DNA of 64,000 nt from Glandiceps talaboti (taxonomy: Eukaryota; Hemichordata; Enteropneusta; Spengelidae): NCBI RefSeq assembly GCF_964340395.1, contig NC_135561.1, positions 24,000,986 through 24,064,985 of the forward strand, read 5' to 3'. The position numbers were made by a program, and so were the translations under genes. This document shows, piece by piece, positions 1 through 11,394 of this stretch (its first letter is position 1; each line of letters opens with the position of its first letter). The notes under the pieces were generated by a model. That model was not told where the DNA came from. It did no database searches and was given only the letters and a program-made list of their open reading frames with translations.

Positions 1-220
1 AATGAGGAAAAATAACTAATTGCACATGTTCTGTTGTATTCCATCAAATCTCTGTAAGAACGAGAATATCAAAACTTTATCCTTACAGAAGGCATTCAGT
101 TTAAATATGGTTATTTATAACTCACTATTGATTTGCACGGTGTCCCTCAAGATTACAAAGTACTCCCCAGCATTCAATGCACACTCCACTTCAGCAACAG
201 TAGACCACTTCGAAAATTTG
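1..220. other. Unassigned sequence at window start
   Basis: AT-rich sequence upstream of the first interspersed repeat. A minus-strand frame stays open from about 381 down to 115 and looks mildly protein-like near its end, with a stop at 115, but it runs into repeat sequence and has no convincing splice site. Nothing is annotated here with confidence. It may be intron of the plus-strand gene whose last exons lie at 2016 and 4588. Confidence 0.3.
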
Positions 221-224
221 CTCC

Positions 225-1545
225 ACGATTTTGACAGGATTTTTAGCACAACTGAACTGAGGTTCAGTAGTGCTATATGGATCGCCCGGCGCCTGGCTGT
301 CTGTCTGTCTGTATGTGTGTGTGTAAACAACGTAAAGTCAAAAACTGCTGAACTGATTGCCATGATATTTGGTGGGTTCATTACCTTGGGTGTCTAGTTG
401 GTAAATTGTTCAAATCAAAATGATCGCACCACAGGTGTGTGATTTGGGTCAAAAAATGTGATTTTTGGCCAAAAGACTTAAACTCAGAAACTACTGGGCA
501 GATTGATGCGAAAATTGGTGGGAACATTCTTAAGGGGGTGTAAAGTAAGATTTGTTCATGACATGATGAACAAATATCATCAGTGATATGCAAATTGGGT
601 CTAAAAATGTGTCTTTTTGGTTAAAAATCTATCATTCCAAAAGTACTGAGCAGATTGGGCTGAAATTTAATGGGAATGTATCTAGGGATGTATGGAAGAA
701 GATATATTAAACATACAATGATTCCATGAGTGATATGCAAATTAGGTGTAAAAATGTTCATTTTTGGTCAAAAACTTATATCTCAAAAAGTTACTTGGTC
801 ACTGAGTCTGAAACTTGTTGAGATGTTTCTGAAAGTGTAATTATGCAGATTTTCTTCAAAACATTTTGACAAAATTGGCCCTAGCGACCATGACCACACC
901 CTTAGCAGCAACCAAATAGCAATATATTTTGGTCAAATAACAACATCATCTGGTAGGCAAATGAGTAAACATTCAAAAAATGTATGCAAATCCCCTAGCA
1001 ACCATGACCACGCCCATAGCAACAGCCAAACGGTCGTGTATTTCACAAAGATAACAACAGGAATCAATAGACAATTGAATAAACATTCAAAAAATGTATG
1101 TAAATTTGCCTAGCAACATGTCCACGCCCATAGCAACAGCCAAATGATCACATATATTGCAAAGATAACAGTGATTAATAGACAATTGAATAAACATTCA
1201 AAAAATGTATGCAAATGTGCCTAGCAACAAGACCACGCCCATGGCAACAGCCAAATGATCACATATGTTGTGAAGATAACAACGGGGATTAATAGACAAT
1301 TGAATAAATATTCAAAAAATGTATGTAAATATTCCTAGCAACAAGACCATGCCATAGCAACAGCGAAATAATCACGTATATTTGAAAGATAATATCAGGA
1401 ATTCATACACAAGTGAACAAAAACATACAAAAATGTATGCAAATATATCTAACAACATGACCACGCCCATAGCAACAGTCAAATGATAGCACATATCGTA
1501 AAGATAGCAACATGGTTGGATAGGCAACTGGATAGTTATTCAACA
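225..1545 (+). repeat. Interspersed repeat family A, copy 1
   Basis: The copy starts near a segment reading agcacaactgaactgaggtt, passes a CTGT/GTGT microsatellite at about 297-324, then about 500 bp of unique-looking repeat body with phrases such as ctcaaaaagttact. From about 880 to 1545 follows a tandem block of 110-120-bp monomers, each with cctagcaac, ccacgcccatagcaacag and aaaaatgtatgcaaat. The same order recurs at 3285-4340 (same strand) and 50690-51860 (opposite strand), which shows it is a dispersed family rather than a local array. No coding capacity is visible. Confidence 0.75.
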
Positions 1546-1577
1546 AATGACCACTTATTGTTAGCATGGACTAGCAT

Positions 1578-1976
1578 ATGGATAAACTATTAGAAACTGT
1601 ACAGTTGTGCTACAACGCCATTGGCGGTATTTTTAGCTGTTTGAATTTTGTGTCTCCAAAATTGACTCGTGAAGATATTGCATTCCTAGAGGTACTGAAA
1701 AACGTCAATCCACCACTGACATACAAACAAATGAAGGAACATTTATATGAAGTAAACTTAAATAGTATCACCTATAAATGCATCTATGTCTTACCCTCTA
1801 CAGAGATTCACTGGTGCAAAATGGACATACAAATATACTACTCATGTCACAACACAGGCTTTCACTTTAGAAAGTATTCATTGATGTCATGCAAGCCCAA
1901 ATACAACTTTAAATTTGTTGGCAAGTGTAGAGGGAAGGTGACACCTGTTATGTTTCTTATATCAAACTGTGAGTGA
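1578..1976 (+). other. Unrecognised open frame, probably intronic
   Basis: A 132-codon ATG-to-TGA frame lying between repeat copy 1 and the exon at 2016. The first 50 residues (VSPKLTREDIAFLEVLKNV and neighbours) look protein-like; the C-terminal half is less so and is rich in Cys, Tyr and His. I do not recognise it. It ends 40 bp before a splice acceptor, so it could be retained-intron sequence or a decayed transposon piece. Nothing shows that it is expressed. Confidence 0.2.
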
Positions 1977-2015
1977 ACAGTAATATTCAACAAACTGTAC
2001 ATGCATGTCTTACAG

Positions 2016-2097
2016 CTTCCAGCGGAGAATCCATCTTCACCTAAGAAGAAGAGAGTGGAGTTTGCATTATTCAAAAACAAAATGCAAGACCCACATG
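2016..2097 (+). CDS. Penultimate coding exon, nucleolar RRP1-like protein (partial)
   Basis: An 82-bp exon. It is preceded by an acceptor (gtcttacag) and followed by a near-consensus donor (gtaagt after CATG). Read from its first base it gives LPAENPSSPKKKRVEFAL followed by FKNKMQDPH and one spare base, so it leaves in phase 1. PKKKRV is a classical monopartite nuclear localisation signal. The pattern of a basic stretch, then V-x-F-A-L-x-K-N, then an SP-x-x-PFD motif in the next exon resembles the C-terminal tails of RRP1/NNP-1 family ribosomal RNA processing proteins. That is family resemblance judged by eye, not a search. The gene's upstream exons are not visible in the window. Confidence 0.55.
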
Positions 2098-2450
2098 GTA
2101 AGTTGAAATAAGAAGTCATCAGTGATGTCAATACTGCTAGGGTTTGTACAAATGATTTCAATAATGTATACTTGGTGATGTAGCACCATTCCAGTGATTT
2201 CAAAACAAATGTGGTGGTATGGTTTTGGTAGAAATTAGTGATTGAGATTACTAGGCTTTCAAAGTGTAAAGTGACATCTCTTAGGAATACAATATTTGGT
2301 AAGGTTATTTTGTATTTTATTACACCAGTATATATTTTGATAGTGCAAATGTAGCGATCTGATTGGTGAAGAGACAATGGAGAGATTAAGCAGAGCTTAC
2401 GAGAATAAGATGACAACGAGAACATCAAATGTCATCAAAACATGCAGACA

Positions 2451-3252
2451 TACAATATAGTTACTTTTGAATGATAAATTGAAAACAAATGCGACGTTTT
2501 GATCTGTCTACTATGGACCTTGATCACGCAATCATTTAATTATTCAGCGGTAATGTTTATCTCTGAACTGGGGAATAATATGTCCATAAATTGATGACGG
2601 TAGTCAATGGTCCCTGTCTGGTGAAGATAGCTCCTTTACTGTACCTTTTAACCAGTCCTGTTCTCTGGCTAAAACCTTGGTGTTATCCCAGGACACATTG
2701 TAACTGGTCTTGTTACAGTGGTCCCCAACTCCAGTGGTCCTTTCCCTCTTTGTGTGCTCTTTGAATTGGCCGCTGAGGGGGTGTTTGACACCCCAATGCA
2801 GGTATGGCTGATGTCCTGATCACATTTGATGTGGTAAATTGTGCCACAGAGTTGTTCTTTTGGTGTTTTGTCCTTGGGGTGCACTAGCAATGTGTTGCTT
2901 TTCTGCTGGTACAAATTAACGCCGTGAGACTGAAAAACTCTGAACAGTTGTTCAGAAAGTCCCTGTAGATAAGGTAGTCCCAGTATGAGCTGCCTAGATG
3001 GGGGATCGTTGGACTTACTGACAGTTGGTTTGGAAGTTCTTGATGGTATGTTGAGGGTCCACTCCTCGTAGTCATTGGGACCAAAGGATACCAACTACCA
3101 CCAATTTACATTTACGGACATATTATTCTGCAAGTTCAGAGAGAAACGGTAACGCTGAATAATTAAATCATTGCGCGATCAAGGTCGGTAGTATGACAGA
3201 TCGACACGTTGCATTTGTTTTCACTTTACCATTCTAAAGTAACTATATTGTA
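2451..3252 (-). mobile_element. 802-bp inverted-repeat element carrying a Penelope-like fragment
   Basis: The left end begins TACAATATAGTTACTTT and the right end finishes as its reverse complement. The two arms match for about 140-150 bp (left to about 2600, right from about 3105), with scattered mismatches. They share the reverse-complement pair gatcaaggtc and aattaaatcattgcg versus the left-arm equivalents. TA is found at both extreme ends, so the element could also be read as CAATATAG...CTATATTG with a TA target duplication. Between the arms lies minus-strand coding remnant of a Penelope-like element. No reverse transcriptase is present, so the element is not autonomous. Confidence 0.7.
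2600..3094 (-). pseudogene. Penelope-like element: linker and GIY-YIG endonuclease remnant
   Basis: The minus-strand frame from 3094 reads through LPYLQGLSEQLFRVFQSHGV, then VHPKDKTPKEQLCGTIYHIK, the typical linker plus start of the GIY-YIG (Uri-type) nuclease domain of Penelope-like elements. TCIG stands where the family has YIG. About residue 105 the reading frame is lost. The expected continuation appears in another frame near 2690-2610 (WDNTKVLAREQDWLK), matching the family's C-terminal helix region. So it is a frameshifted relic of the C-terminal third of the ORF. The reverse transcriptase half is absent. Confidence 0.75.
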
Positions 3253-3282
3253 CTGTACTATTGATTCTTTGCACCATGAACA

Positions 3283-3284
<2 letters not shown>

Positions 3285-3318
<34 letters not shown>

Positions 3319-4340
3319 ACGATTTAAACTCAAAAACTGCAAGACCGATTGCCTAGGTATTGGATGGGACCATAAGTTTTGGTGTCTAGTTGGGAAATAG
3401 TTGAAAGAAAAATGGTTGCATCATTGGTGTGTGTCAAAAAGCTTAAACTCAAAAACTTCTGTACAGAATGGTCAGAAATTTGGTGGGAACATTCTTAGGG
3501 GTGTGGAGAGTAGATTTGTTTATGACATGATGATTCCATGAGTAACATACAAAGTATGGCTAAAATGTGCCATTTTGGTAAAAAATTATTCCAAAGTACT
3601 GAGCAGATTCTGCTAAAATTTAGTGGGGATACATTTGAGGGTGTACAGATGAACAAATTTTAAGCATATAATGATGTCATTAGTGATATGCAAATTAAGT
3701 GTAAAAATGTGAATTTTGGTTAAAAGTTTATATCTCAAAAAGCACTCGGTTAATGAGAGTGAAGTTTTGCGAGATGTCTCTAGAAGTGTTCTTCTGCAGG
3801 TTATGTTCAAAACATTTTGACACAATTGGCCCTAGCAACCATGAACATGCCCTAAGCATCAACCAAATGCCAGTATATTTTCCTAAAATAACATCATCTG
3901 GTAGGCAACATTGAACAAATGTATGCAAATACCCCTTGCAACCATGACCATGTGCATAGCAATTGCCAAACAATTGTGCATTTCACAAAGATAACAACAG
4001 GGATTTTCAGACAAGTGAGCAAACATTTAAAAAGTATGGAAATGTACCGAGCAACAAGACTACACTCATAGCAACAGCCAAGTGATCACGTTTATTGCAA
4101 AGGTAACAACAGGGATTCATAGACAAATGAATAAACATTCAAAAAATGTATGCAAATATACCTAGCAACAAGACCACATCCATAGGAACAGCCATATGAT
4201 GCTGTATATGATTATCACAAAGATAACAGGGATTCATAGACAAATGAACAAATATTCCAAAAATGTATGCAAATATAGCTAGCAACAAGACCATGCCCAT
4301 AGCAACAGCCAAATGATCACATATATTACAGTGATAACAA
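3285..4340 (+). repeat. Interspersed repeat family A, copy 2
   Basis: Starts at a (GT)n tract (3285-3317) and follows the same order as copy 1: ctcaaaaactgc, then the phrase gtgtctagttgg, ctcaaaaagcact, then tandem 110-120-bp monomers with cctagcaac and catagcaacagcc. It lies wholly inside the last intron of the RRP1-like gene. Confidence 0.7.
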
Positions 4341-4587
4341 CAGATACTTTGTTTTATTTTGGAAGAGTGGATTAAAGGTAGAGAATTGATACTGAATTTC
4401 CCAAATTCGTTGGTTGAAAATAGTTATCAACTTGAAGATAATTGTCTGATGTGTTACCCATTGGTTTTGACCAGTTTTGACTCATATAGGTACATGTCAT
4501 CAGCTGATCAAAGTGCCAGGGATAGCTTATTGTTTAAATATTTGCCATATTAATGACAAAGACAATATTGTATTATCTCCCACGTAG

Positions 4588-4748
4588 AATACAAAGCCCA
4601 AGTGAGAAAAAGTCCAGTGGTTCCATTTGATAAAAGCAAGAAACCAACCAAGCCTGTGTTAAAACAATCACCAGCACCACCTGTACTGACCAGACACAAG
4701 AATCTAAGAAGATCTACAAGAGTCAAAGCCAAGAAAAAATCACCCTAG
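4588..4748 (+). CDS. Terminal coding exon, nucleolar RRP1-like protein
   Basis: A 161-bp exon after the acceptor cacgtag. The spare G from the previous exon completes the first codon (GAA), giving EYKAQVRKSPVVPFDKSKK, then a Pro/Lys-rich stretch ending RRSTRVKAKKKSP and TAG at 4746-4748. The SP-x-x-PFD-x-x-KKP-x-x-x-VLK pattern and the very basic end resemble the C-terminus of RRP1/NNP-1 nucleolar proteins, which act in 60S subunit rRNA processing. Other basic nucleolar proteins remain possible. The exon is intact and in phase with the one at 2016. Confidence 0.6.
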
Positions 4749-5085
4749 GTCAGAACCAAGCTGGTCATCTCACAGAAATCATATGGCATAATTATGAGTC
4801 AAATATTAAAATATAAAAAGAAATGTGCATAGCAACCATGGACAGGCCCATTAAGTTTAGAGTCAACCAAAAACAGAGATGGATATGAATCAACTTGCCA
4901 AGACAGAACAATGTCCTACCAATTAAACCCCCTGAAACTCGCATCAATCATTGCCCGAAGCATAGAGTTGTGCTTCAGTGCCATTTTTATCCTATTTTGA
5001 TAAACTCTTCAATTCAATGTGATATGTAGTTGAATCCATATGAAATAAACCTGTATTCATTTATGTGTTTGTATTGTTCACTTAT
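4749..5085 (+). other. 3' UTR and poly(A) region of the RRP1-like gene
   Basis: Unique sequence after the stop codon, carrying a canonical AATAAA at 5044-5049. It is followed by a GT-rich stretch (tttatgtgtttgtattgt), as expected for a cleavage and polyadenylation site. The next element starts about 20 bp after that, so the gene and the repeat-rich region abut closely. Confidence 0.5.
5044..5049 (+). terminator. Poly(A) signal AATAAA
   Basis: Canonical hexamer about 296 bp after the stop codon, with a downstream GT-rich element. Its position fits the last exon ending at 4748. Confidence 0.5.
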
Positions 5086-5139
5086 TCATGACGTATGGCG
5101 TTGAATGCCTGCCAATATTCGAAAATTCAATACTGTAAT

Positions 5140-5310
5140 GACTATATGCAATACTGCAATGACTATATGCAATACTGCAATGACTATATGCGATATGACT
5201 ACATGAGATGATTACATGCGATATGACTACATGTGATGTGACTACATGAGATGACTACATGAGATGACTACATGCGATATGACTACATTAGATGACTACA
5301 TGCAATACTG
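5140..5310. repeat. Subterminal minisatellite, left arm
   Basis: Tandem gactatatgcaatactgcaat and gactacatgcgatat/gactacatgagat units of about 12-21 bp. It is the inverted counterpart of the array at 11395-11770. Confidence 0.8.
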
Positions 5311-5839
5311 CGATGCGAGATGATGACATGGTATGCGGCGATTTTGTAATAACGTTATGCCATTTGTAGATTATTCAATATGCATAAGGGGTAGACCAGG
5401 GCTTGGAAGATTGGTGGAGAGTCATTATTTTTTTCCCCACCTGCTTGCCTGAGAATTATTTTTTTTCTCCTTCGCCTATGCTGGCAACTTTTTTTTCTTT
5501 GCTTTTTTGAGATATCCGTATTTATTTTACGTCAATGTTGAACACCTACATTTGTTGCCACAATTTTCTGTTTGGTTTTGGCACACGGTAATAGAGAGAG
5601 TAAAAAGATGCTGTTCTATCACACACATATTATATTAGAAAACTACATATTTCATACATGTTTGATTTTCAATTAAATAAACATCGTTGACAGTTTTTAT
5701 GCCATGGTATGGTGACACACTGAAAATACAAATCAGAAACTTGATTGGTGAGCTCAAACATTCAGATAGACCGGTCAGTTTCTCCAGCTTGGGGGGTGGG
5801 GGGGGTGTCAGTGTTTTTTTCCATTGGGCCGACAAAAAG

Positions 5840-6510
5840 TCACTGACCCCCTGAATAAAGTTTCATAGCATCTGACAGTAAGTTGTAGAGGGAAGAGCTT
5901 TGAGACTGGGATATGTCCACCTCTTGTGTGAGTGTGTGTGAATGGGGGGGGGGGGGGGGGGGGGGGGGGTTCTAGGGTTCTAGAAAATGGCCTGGAGGAT
6001 TTTTACTTCTAAAGGCAATGTTTAGGCTATTCACAGACACTTTCAGACAATAATTTACAAATTTTACAAGACAGCTCTAACATGTAAAAAGCAACTCTGT
6101 GAGGTTGAAACATTTTTGAAATAAAGTTTCATAGCATCTTGACAGTAAGAGTTGGAGGAAAGAACTTTGATTTGAGACTGGAACATGTCTACCTCTTACG
6201 GGGGGGGGGGGGGGGGGGGGGGGTTCTTGGGGGTCCCCCTAGAAGCCCTGGAGGTTTTTTACTTCTAAAGGCAATGTTTAGGCTATTAGCAGACACTTTC
6301 AGACAATAATTTGCAAGCTTTACAAGACAGCTCTAACATGTAAAAAGCAACTACATAAGGTTGAAACATGTTTGAAATAAAGTTCCATAGCATCTTGACA
6401 GTAAGAGGTGGATCGGAGGGAAGAACTTTGATTTGAGGCTTGGACATGTCTACATCTTATGGGGGGGGGGGGGTCCTAGGGGATCTCCCCTAGAAGCTTT
6501 TCAATTTTTT
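5840..6510. repeat. About 250-bp tandem repeat, 3 copies with G runs
   Basis: Three successive copies (about 5855-6118, 6119-6366 and 6367-6510, the last partial) share the phrases aaataaagtttcatagcatc, gaagagctttga or gaagaactttga, and acatgtctac. Each is followed by a poly-G run (5944-5969, 6200-6222, 6461-6472) and, in the first two, ttttacttctaaaggcaatg. A poly-C run lies at 6586-6607. The G runs differ in length between copies. Confidence 0.7.
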
Positions 6511-7866
6511 TTTTACCAATTTTGGTGAATCTTATTGTTGGTTTAACGAATGAGTGGCCTTCGGGGTGATGGAGTCCAAGGGGTCCCCCCCCCCCCCCCC
6601 CCCCCCCGCCAGATCTGCAGTTTTTTGTTAGCTCCGCTGTCAGCGAAAGCTGAAAGCGTAGCTTTAGGTATAGGTGGGTATTGAGGTATAGAGAGTAGAG
6701 TGAATCATAGGTGTCCGTCAAACTTTTATATTTTTACTATCTACTCCGGAAGTGACAGTCGGAATTCTTCGATATTTGGTGTGCATGTTCCCTGGGGGGA
6801 GGCTATTCAGATTTGTTCATGCCAAGTTGATCTGTGCCATTTTCAATTTTTTATGATTTTTTTTCATAAAATGTCATTTTCATCAACTCCTTGAAAACCT
6901 CTTATTAGATTGCTTTGATATCTGGCGTGTTGATGCGCAGGGGGTAGCTTACTCAGATTTGTTAATTTCAAGTCAGCACATCCTCATTTTTATTTTTTAT
7001 GATTTTTTTTTTGTAATTTGAAAAAAAAATGAATATGTTAATGAGCATAATGACCGACGCCATATTGGAAATCAGTCGACGAGACTTTAAGTAAACTGCC
7101 ACTTTTCAAAAGACACTATTGACGTCAAACAAGCAATGTAATATGTGCTATAGTCATAATTCTACGCATTGGGCGCCCAAATGACAAGCGTTTGTTCGAA
7201 ACAGGGTTGTAAACTTCAAATCCAATTCTGCACCCTTCTACATAATCAGCCAGTCCGCAACATCCTCATTTGCATACTCTATCCTGATTCGACCAGAAGC
7301 TGTAGGTGACCTCATTTGACCGAGCGATTTTCCACAGCAAGTATCTTGAGTATCAACACAGGACGTTCTTGGTACTCACTAAAATCACACTTCAGACCCA
7401 CTATAAAAGTGTGATGTTTTCAGATAACATGTAACTTGTGGTTAATTCTATATTGTCGTGCAATTTGGAATGACAGTGAACCAGAATTCAGACAACTTGC
7501 GTAAGGAAGGGCATGCCAGACATGCGGTTGAAGTTATGGCCCACAGTTCACATGTAAAGTTAAACGACATGAACGTGTCTTGCCTTTCCAAAATGCAAAT
7601 ATTTGGCAAGTAAAAATAATTAAAATAATTACAACTTTAATTTGGCTTCAGACTTTGCATTATGTTTTGCGTATCTTTCCCCGTTTTACATGTAAATCCG
7701 AAAAGGTTCTCTCTCATCATGTCATCAGTGTCAGTGATCATACCGCGCGGGGCTGCTTTGAGTACGAGCGAAGTGAGGCATGTTGAGGTATTTTGTTGAG
7801 AATTATAAATATTGCGAAATGTCAAGTACAAGGTTTAAATACAATGGAATGATGAAAAAAATGGCA
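6511..7866. other. Non-coding interior of the large inverted-repeat element
   Basis: Low-complexity T-rich and unique sequence, including the phrase agctccgctgtcagcgaaag near 6632. No protein-coding exon is supported. Short frames here (for example 6476-6721 minus) owe their length to the poly-C run. Confidence 0.4.
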
Positions 7867-7869
7867 GAG

Positions 7870-9642
7870 TCTGCTGACAGGCGCCGGTCACAAGAAACAC
7901 TGTGAATTAAAATATCAGACGATGTATGTATTAATCGCCGACAATCCACCCGTATGCACGAGGGACTAACCCGGAAGCAAGTCGTTGTCAGCCATACGTT
8001 ACAGTGGTAACATCGTCCGAGAAATCGCTGCGTTCAGAGTGTCATTATTCACAGAATTGTTGTTTTCGAGTGAAAACCCTTCTTGAATTGTATAACTCTA
8101 ACAAATGAAGACATGTCAAGTTATATTTTGAAAGTTGTATCGCTAGTTTGAGACGATTTTCTCACGTACTATAGTACTATCGAGGCTTACTTGGAAGTAG
8201 TAGGACCTTACTCCAGTTCATCGGTCTGCTGACAGGCGCCGCGCCGGTCACAAGAAACACTGTAAATTCCATTTTTCTTAGTTTCCGTACGGCGACAACC
8301 CCAGGTACCCGGATGCACGAGGGACTAACCCGGAAGCAAGTTGTTGTCAGCCATACGTTACAGTGGTAACATCGTCCGAGAAATCGCTGCGTTCAGAGTG
8401 TCATTATTCACAGAATTGTTGTTTTCGAGTGAAAACGCGTCTTGAATTGTATAAATCTAACAAATAAAGACATGTCAAGTTATATTTTGAAAGTTGTATC
8501 GCTAGTTTGAGACGATTTTCTCACGTACTATCGAGGCTTACTTGGACTTGGACCTTACTCCAGTTCATCGGGAAGTTTAGCCAGTCCGATAATTCTTTCT
8601 GGTTTAGTTTACAACACTTTTGATCACGCAGATTTTGTTGTTGTGATGAAAAGAAATTAAAAAAAAAGATCACTTCAACCATTTCGTTGTGTTTTCTTTA
8701 TGAAAGGTAATAGAACATGAACGAGTGTTACCACTGTAACGTATGGCTGCCAGAATGACTCTCTTTCGGGTACTTGGCGGGGATTGTCGCCGTCCGGAAA
8801 CTAAGATGGCGATTAATACATTTCTTCCCTATATATATCTACTACAACTTGTACAAGTTGTAGTAGATATCGTATAACTCTAACAAATGAAGACATGTCA
8901 AGTTATATTTTGAAAGTTGTATCGCTAGTTTGAGACGATTTTCTCACGTACTATAGTACTATCGAGGCTTACTTGGAAGTAGTAGGACCTTACTCCAGTT
9001 CATCGGTCTGCTGACAGGCGCCGCGCCGGTCACAAGAAACACTGTAAATTCCATTTTTCTTAGTTTCCGTACGGCGACAACCCCAGGTACCCGGATGCAC
9101 GAGGGACTAACCCGGAAGCAAGTTGTTGTCAGCCATACGTTACAGTGGTAACATCGTCCGAGAAATCGCTGCGTTCAGAGTGTCATTATTCACAGAATTG
9201 TTGTTTTCGAGTGAAAACGCGTCTTGAATTGTATAAATCTAACAAATAAAGACATGTCAAGTTATATTTTGAAAGTTGTATCGCTAGTTTGAGACGATTT
9301 TCTCACGTACTATCGAGGCTTACTTGGACTTGGACCTTACTCCAGTTCATCGGGAAGTTTAGCCAGTCCGATAATTCTTTCTGGTTTAGTTTACAACACT
9401 TTTGATCACGCAGATTTTGTTGTTGTGATGAAAAGAAATTAAAAAAAAAGATCACTTCAACCATTTCGTTGTGTTTTCTTTATGAAAGGTAATAGAACAT
9501 GAACGAGTGTTACCACTGTAACGTATGGCTGCCAGAATGACTCTCTTTCGGGTACTTGGCGGGGATTGTCGCCGTCCGGAAACTAAGATGGCGATTAATA
9601 CATTTCTTCCCTATATATATCTACTACAACTTGTACAAGTTG
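7870..9642. repeat. Nested duplications: ~355-bp units inside a 782-bp tandem duplication
   Basis: A unit of about 355 bp starting tctgctgacaggcgcc occurs at 7870, 8225 and 9007. The 8091-8860 segment is repeated at 8873-9642 with a constant offset of 782 bp and, as far as I can read, near-perfect identity. Each 782-bp copy also carries an inverted fragment of the unit (8727-8822 and 9509-9604, from gtgttaccactgtaacgtat to ggcgattaatacat), so the region can fold on itself. Confidence 0.85.
8835..8870. repeat. Perfect 36-bp palindrome at duplication junction
   Basis: The left arm atatctactacaacttgt (8835-8852) is followed at once by its exact reverse complement (8853-8870), with no loop. It sits at the joint between the two 782-bp copies. 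At the end of the second copy (about 9617-9642) only the left arm plus a few bases remain. Confidence 0.9.
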
Positions 9643-9800
9643 AATGTTGTTGACTTGGTAAATTTGTTAGAAAATTGAAATTCAAATTGCCTCAAAATTA
9701 TTTTAGATCCCTAGTTTATTTCATTCATCATTAAAATTTCCCAGGGTTAAAGCTGTAAGACAATGGAATTATTTATAGCCAACCTCAAAATCCTCTTTTT

Positions 9801-10405
9801 TTTCTTTTTCTTGTGTGCATTTCCCAGTCATTTTTTTTCTGAGATTGTGTGCAATTTTTCATAACAGTAGATTTTTGTTATAAAATGGTGACTGGTATAA
9901 AAGTACAATACATTACCAACTTCTGTGTAAAATGTGTTTTACAGTGAGACATCATATGAACCACTAACCACTTTATTGCATCGCTAAAACAAAAGTGCAT
10001 AGTGAAGAGCTGAAGAACTGAACCACTTCTACGTGTCACCAAAATAAAAAATTAAATTAAAAAAAAACCAGCGGAGCTATTCTGACCGATAGGTCGCTTG
10101 TTTCTTTTTCTTGTGTGCATTTCCCAGTCATTTTTTTCTGAGATTTTGTGCAATTTTTCATAACAGTAGATTTTTGTCATAAAATGGTGACTATGGTATA
10201 AAAGTACAATACATTACCAACTTCTGTGTAAAATGTGTTTTATAGTGAGACATCATATGAAACCACTAACCACTTTATTGCATCGCTAAAACAAAACTGC
10301 ATAGTGAAGAGCTGAAGACCTGAACCACTTCTACATGTCACCAAAATAAAAAATTAAATTAAAAAAACAAACAGCGGAGCTATTCTGACCGATAGGTCGC
10401 TTGTT
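9801..10405. repeat. 300-bp tandem duplication, 2 copies
   Basis: Copy 1 (9801-10100) and copy 2 (10101-about 10405) both start tttctttttcttgtgtgcat and end gaccgataggtcgcttg. They differ by a few substitutions and small indels. Confidence 0.85.
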
Positions 10406-11200
10406 TCTATTTAGGCAATTTTTAGGTTATTCATAGCCTCTGAGATATATATTGCCAAGCATCGAAAAGCTAAAGTAAATATAACGTTTTACATAAGTTT
10501 TCCATGTTATAAAAGTGGGCCTGTAACATTGGTATAGGGGCATTGATATTGCATGCATAGTAAAGTTACTGATGTGTTAGAGCACTTTAGGAGGTCATAC
10601 CTAGTGTACAATATAAACTTGAATTTGAGTTGTGGTGTCGATACATGTAGTGTCTGAAATAGGAAGTATATCATCCCTTCTGACAAATTCATACTGAAGA
10701 GACTAGAACAATTTAGATTAAGTTCTTTTATAAACTATCCAATAGTGTGAAGGTTACCATTACAAAACCTTCAAGTTCACTTTTGCCCCAAAGTGTAAGA
10801 TAAGTGAAGCACTGATTGTGAAACACCCAAACACTTACATGGCATGTTCTGTAACTAGTGTTGTAGCTAGGTAATACATGTATTATATGTATAATTGTAT
10901 GTATAGTTATGTTTGAACCCTTACATGAAGTAATATTTAAACCATTTACGAAAGAAACAGAGACAAGAACAAATATATATATGTACCACATGCTAACGAA
11001 ACTGACTGGTCCCTGACATGTGTTTGAAACTGTTTGTCATGATTTGATAAGTGTCCTGGTTGGAGAGGTACGAGCAAGTTGAACAGTATACTCGAACCTG
11101 TGCATCATTTCCCTGCCAAGACATTTTTTTCTAGCAGCAGTGGTCCATCTTTTTTTCCATCACCCTCTCATATCCGGATTTTTTTTCAAGCAAATCCATT
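10406..11200. other. Unique AT-rich sequence inside the large element
   Basis: No gene is supported. Two minus-strand open frames (10507-10692 and 10728-10991) are short, lack splice context and resemble no family I know. The 11110-11250 stretch is T- and C-rich and is part of the right inverted arm's inner end. Confidence 0.3.
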
Positions 11201-11394
11201 TGGCATCTTTTTCCCCCGAAATCTTCCAAGCCCCCCCCCCCCCCAGGATATCAAATGGTCCACCTCTTACCACGTGCAACATGCTGAGGAGTACTCCCTA
11301 GCCTGTTTCATATTAATACTCGTATTATGCGTATTGAATAATCTACGAATGGCATAACGTCATTACAAAATCGCCGCATATCATGTCATCATCT

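Larger units (their letters stand above)
2098..4587 (+). other. Intron between the last two exons of the RRP1-like gene
   Basis: A 2490-bp intron from gtaagt to cacgtag. It contains about 350 bp of plain AT-rich sequence, an inverted-repeat element carrying a Penelope fragment (2451-3252), family A copy 2 (3285-4340) and about 240 bp of plain sequence before the last exon. Both ends join the two exons in matching phase (1), which supports the intron call. Confidence 0.55.

Noticed and set aside
115-381. Minus-strand frame at the window start
   Set aside because: Overlaps a dispersed repeat and its GT microsatellite; no splice context or family resemblance.
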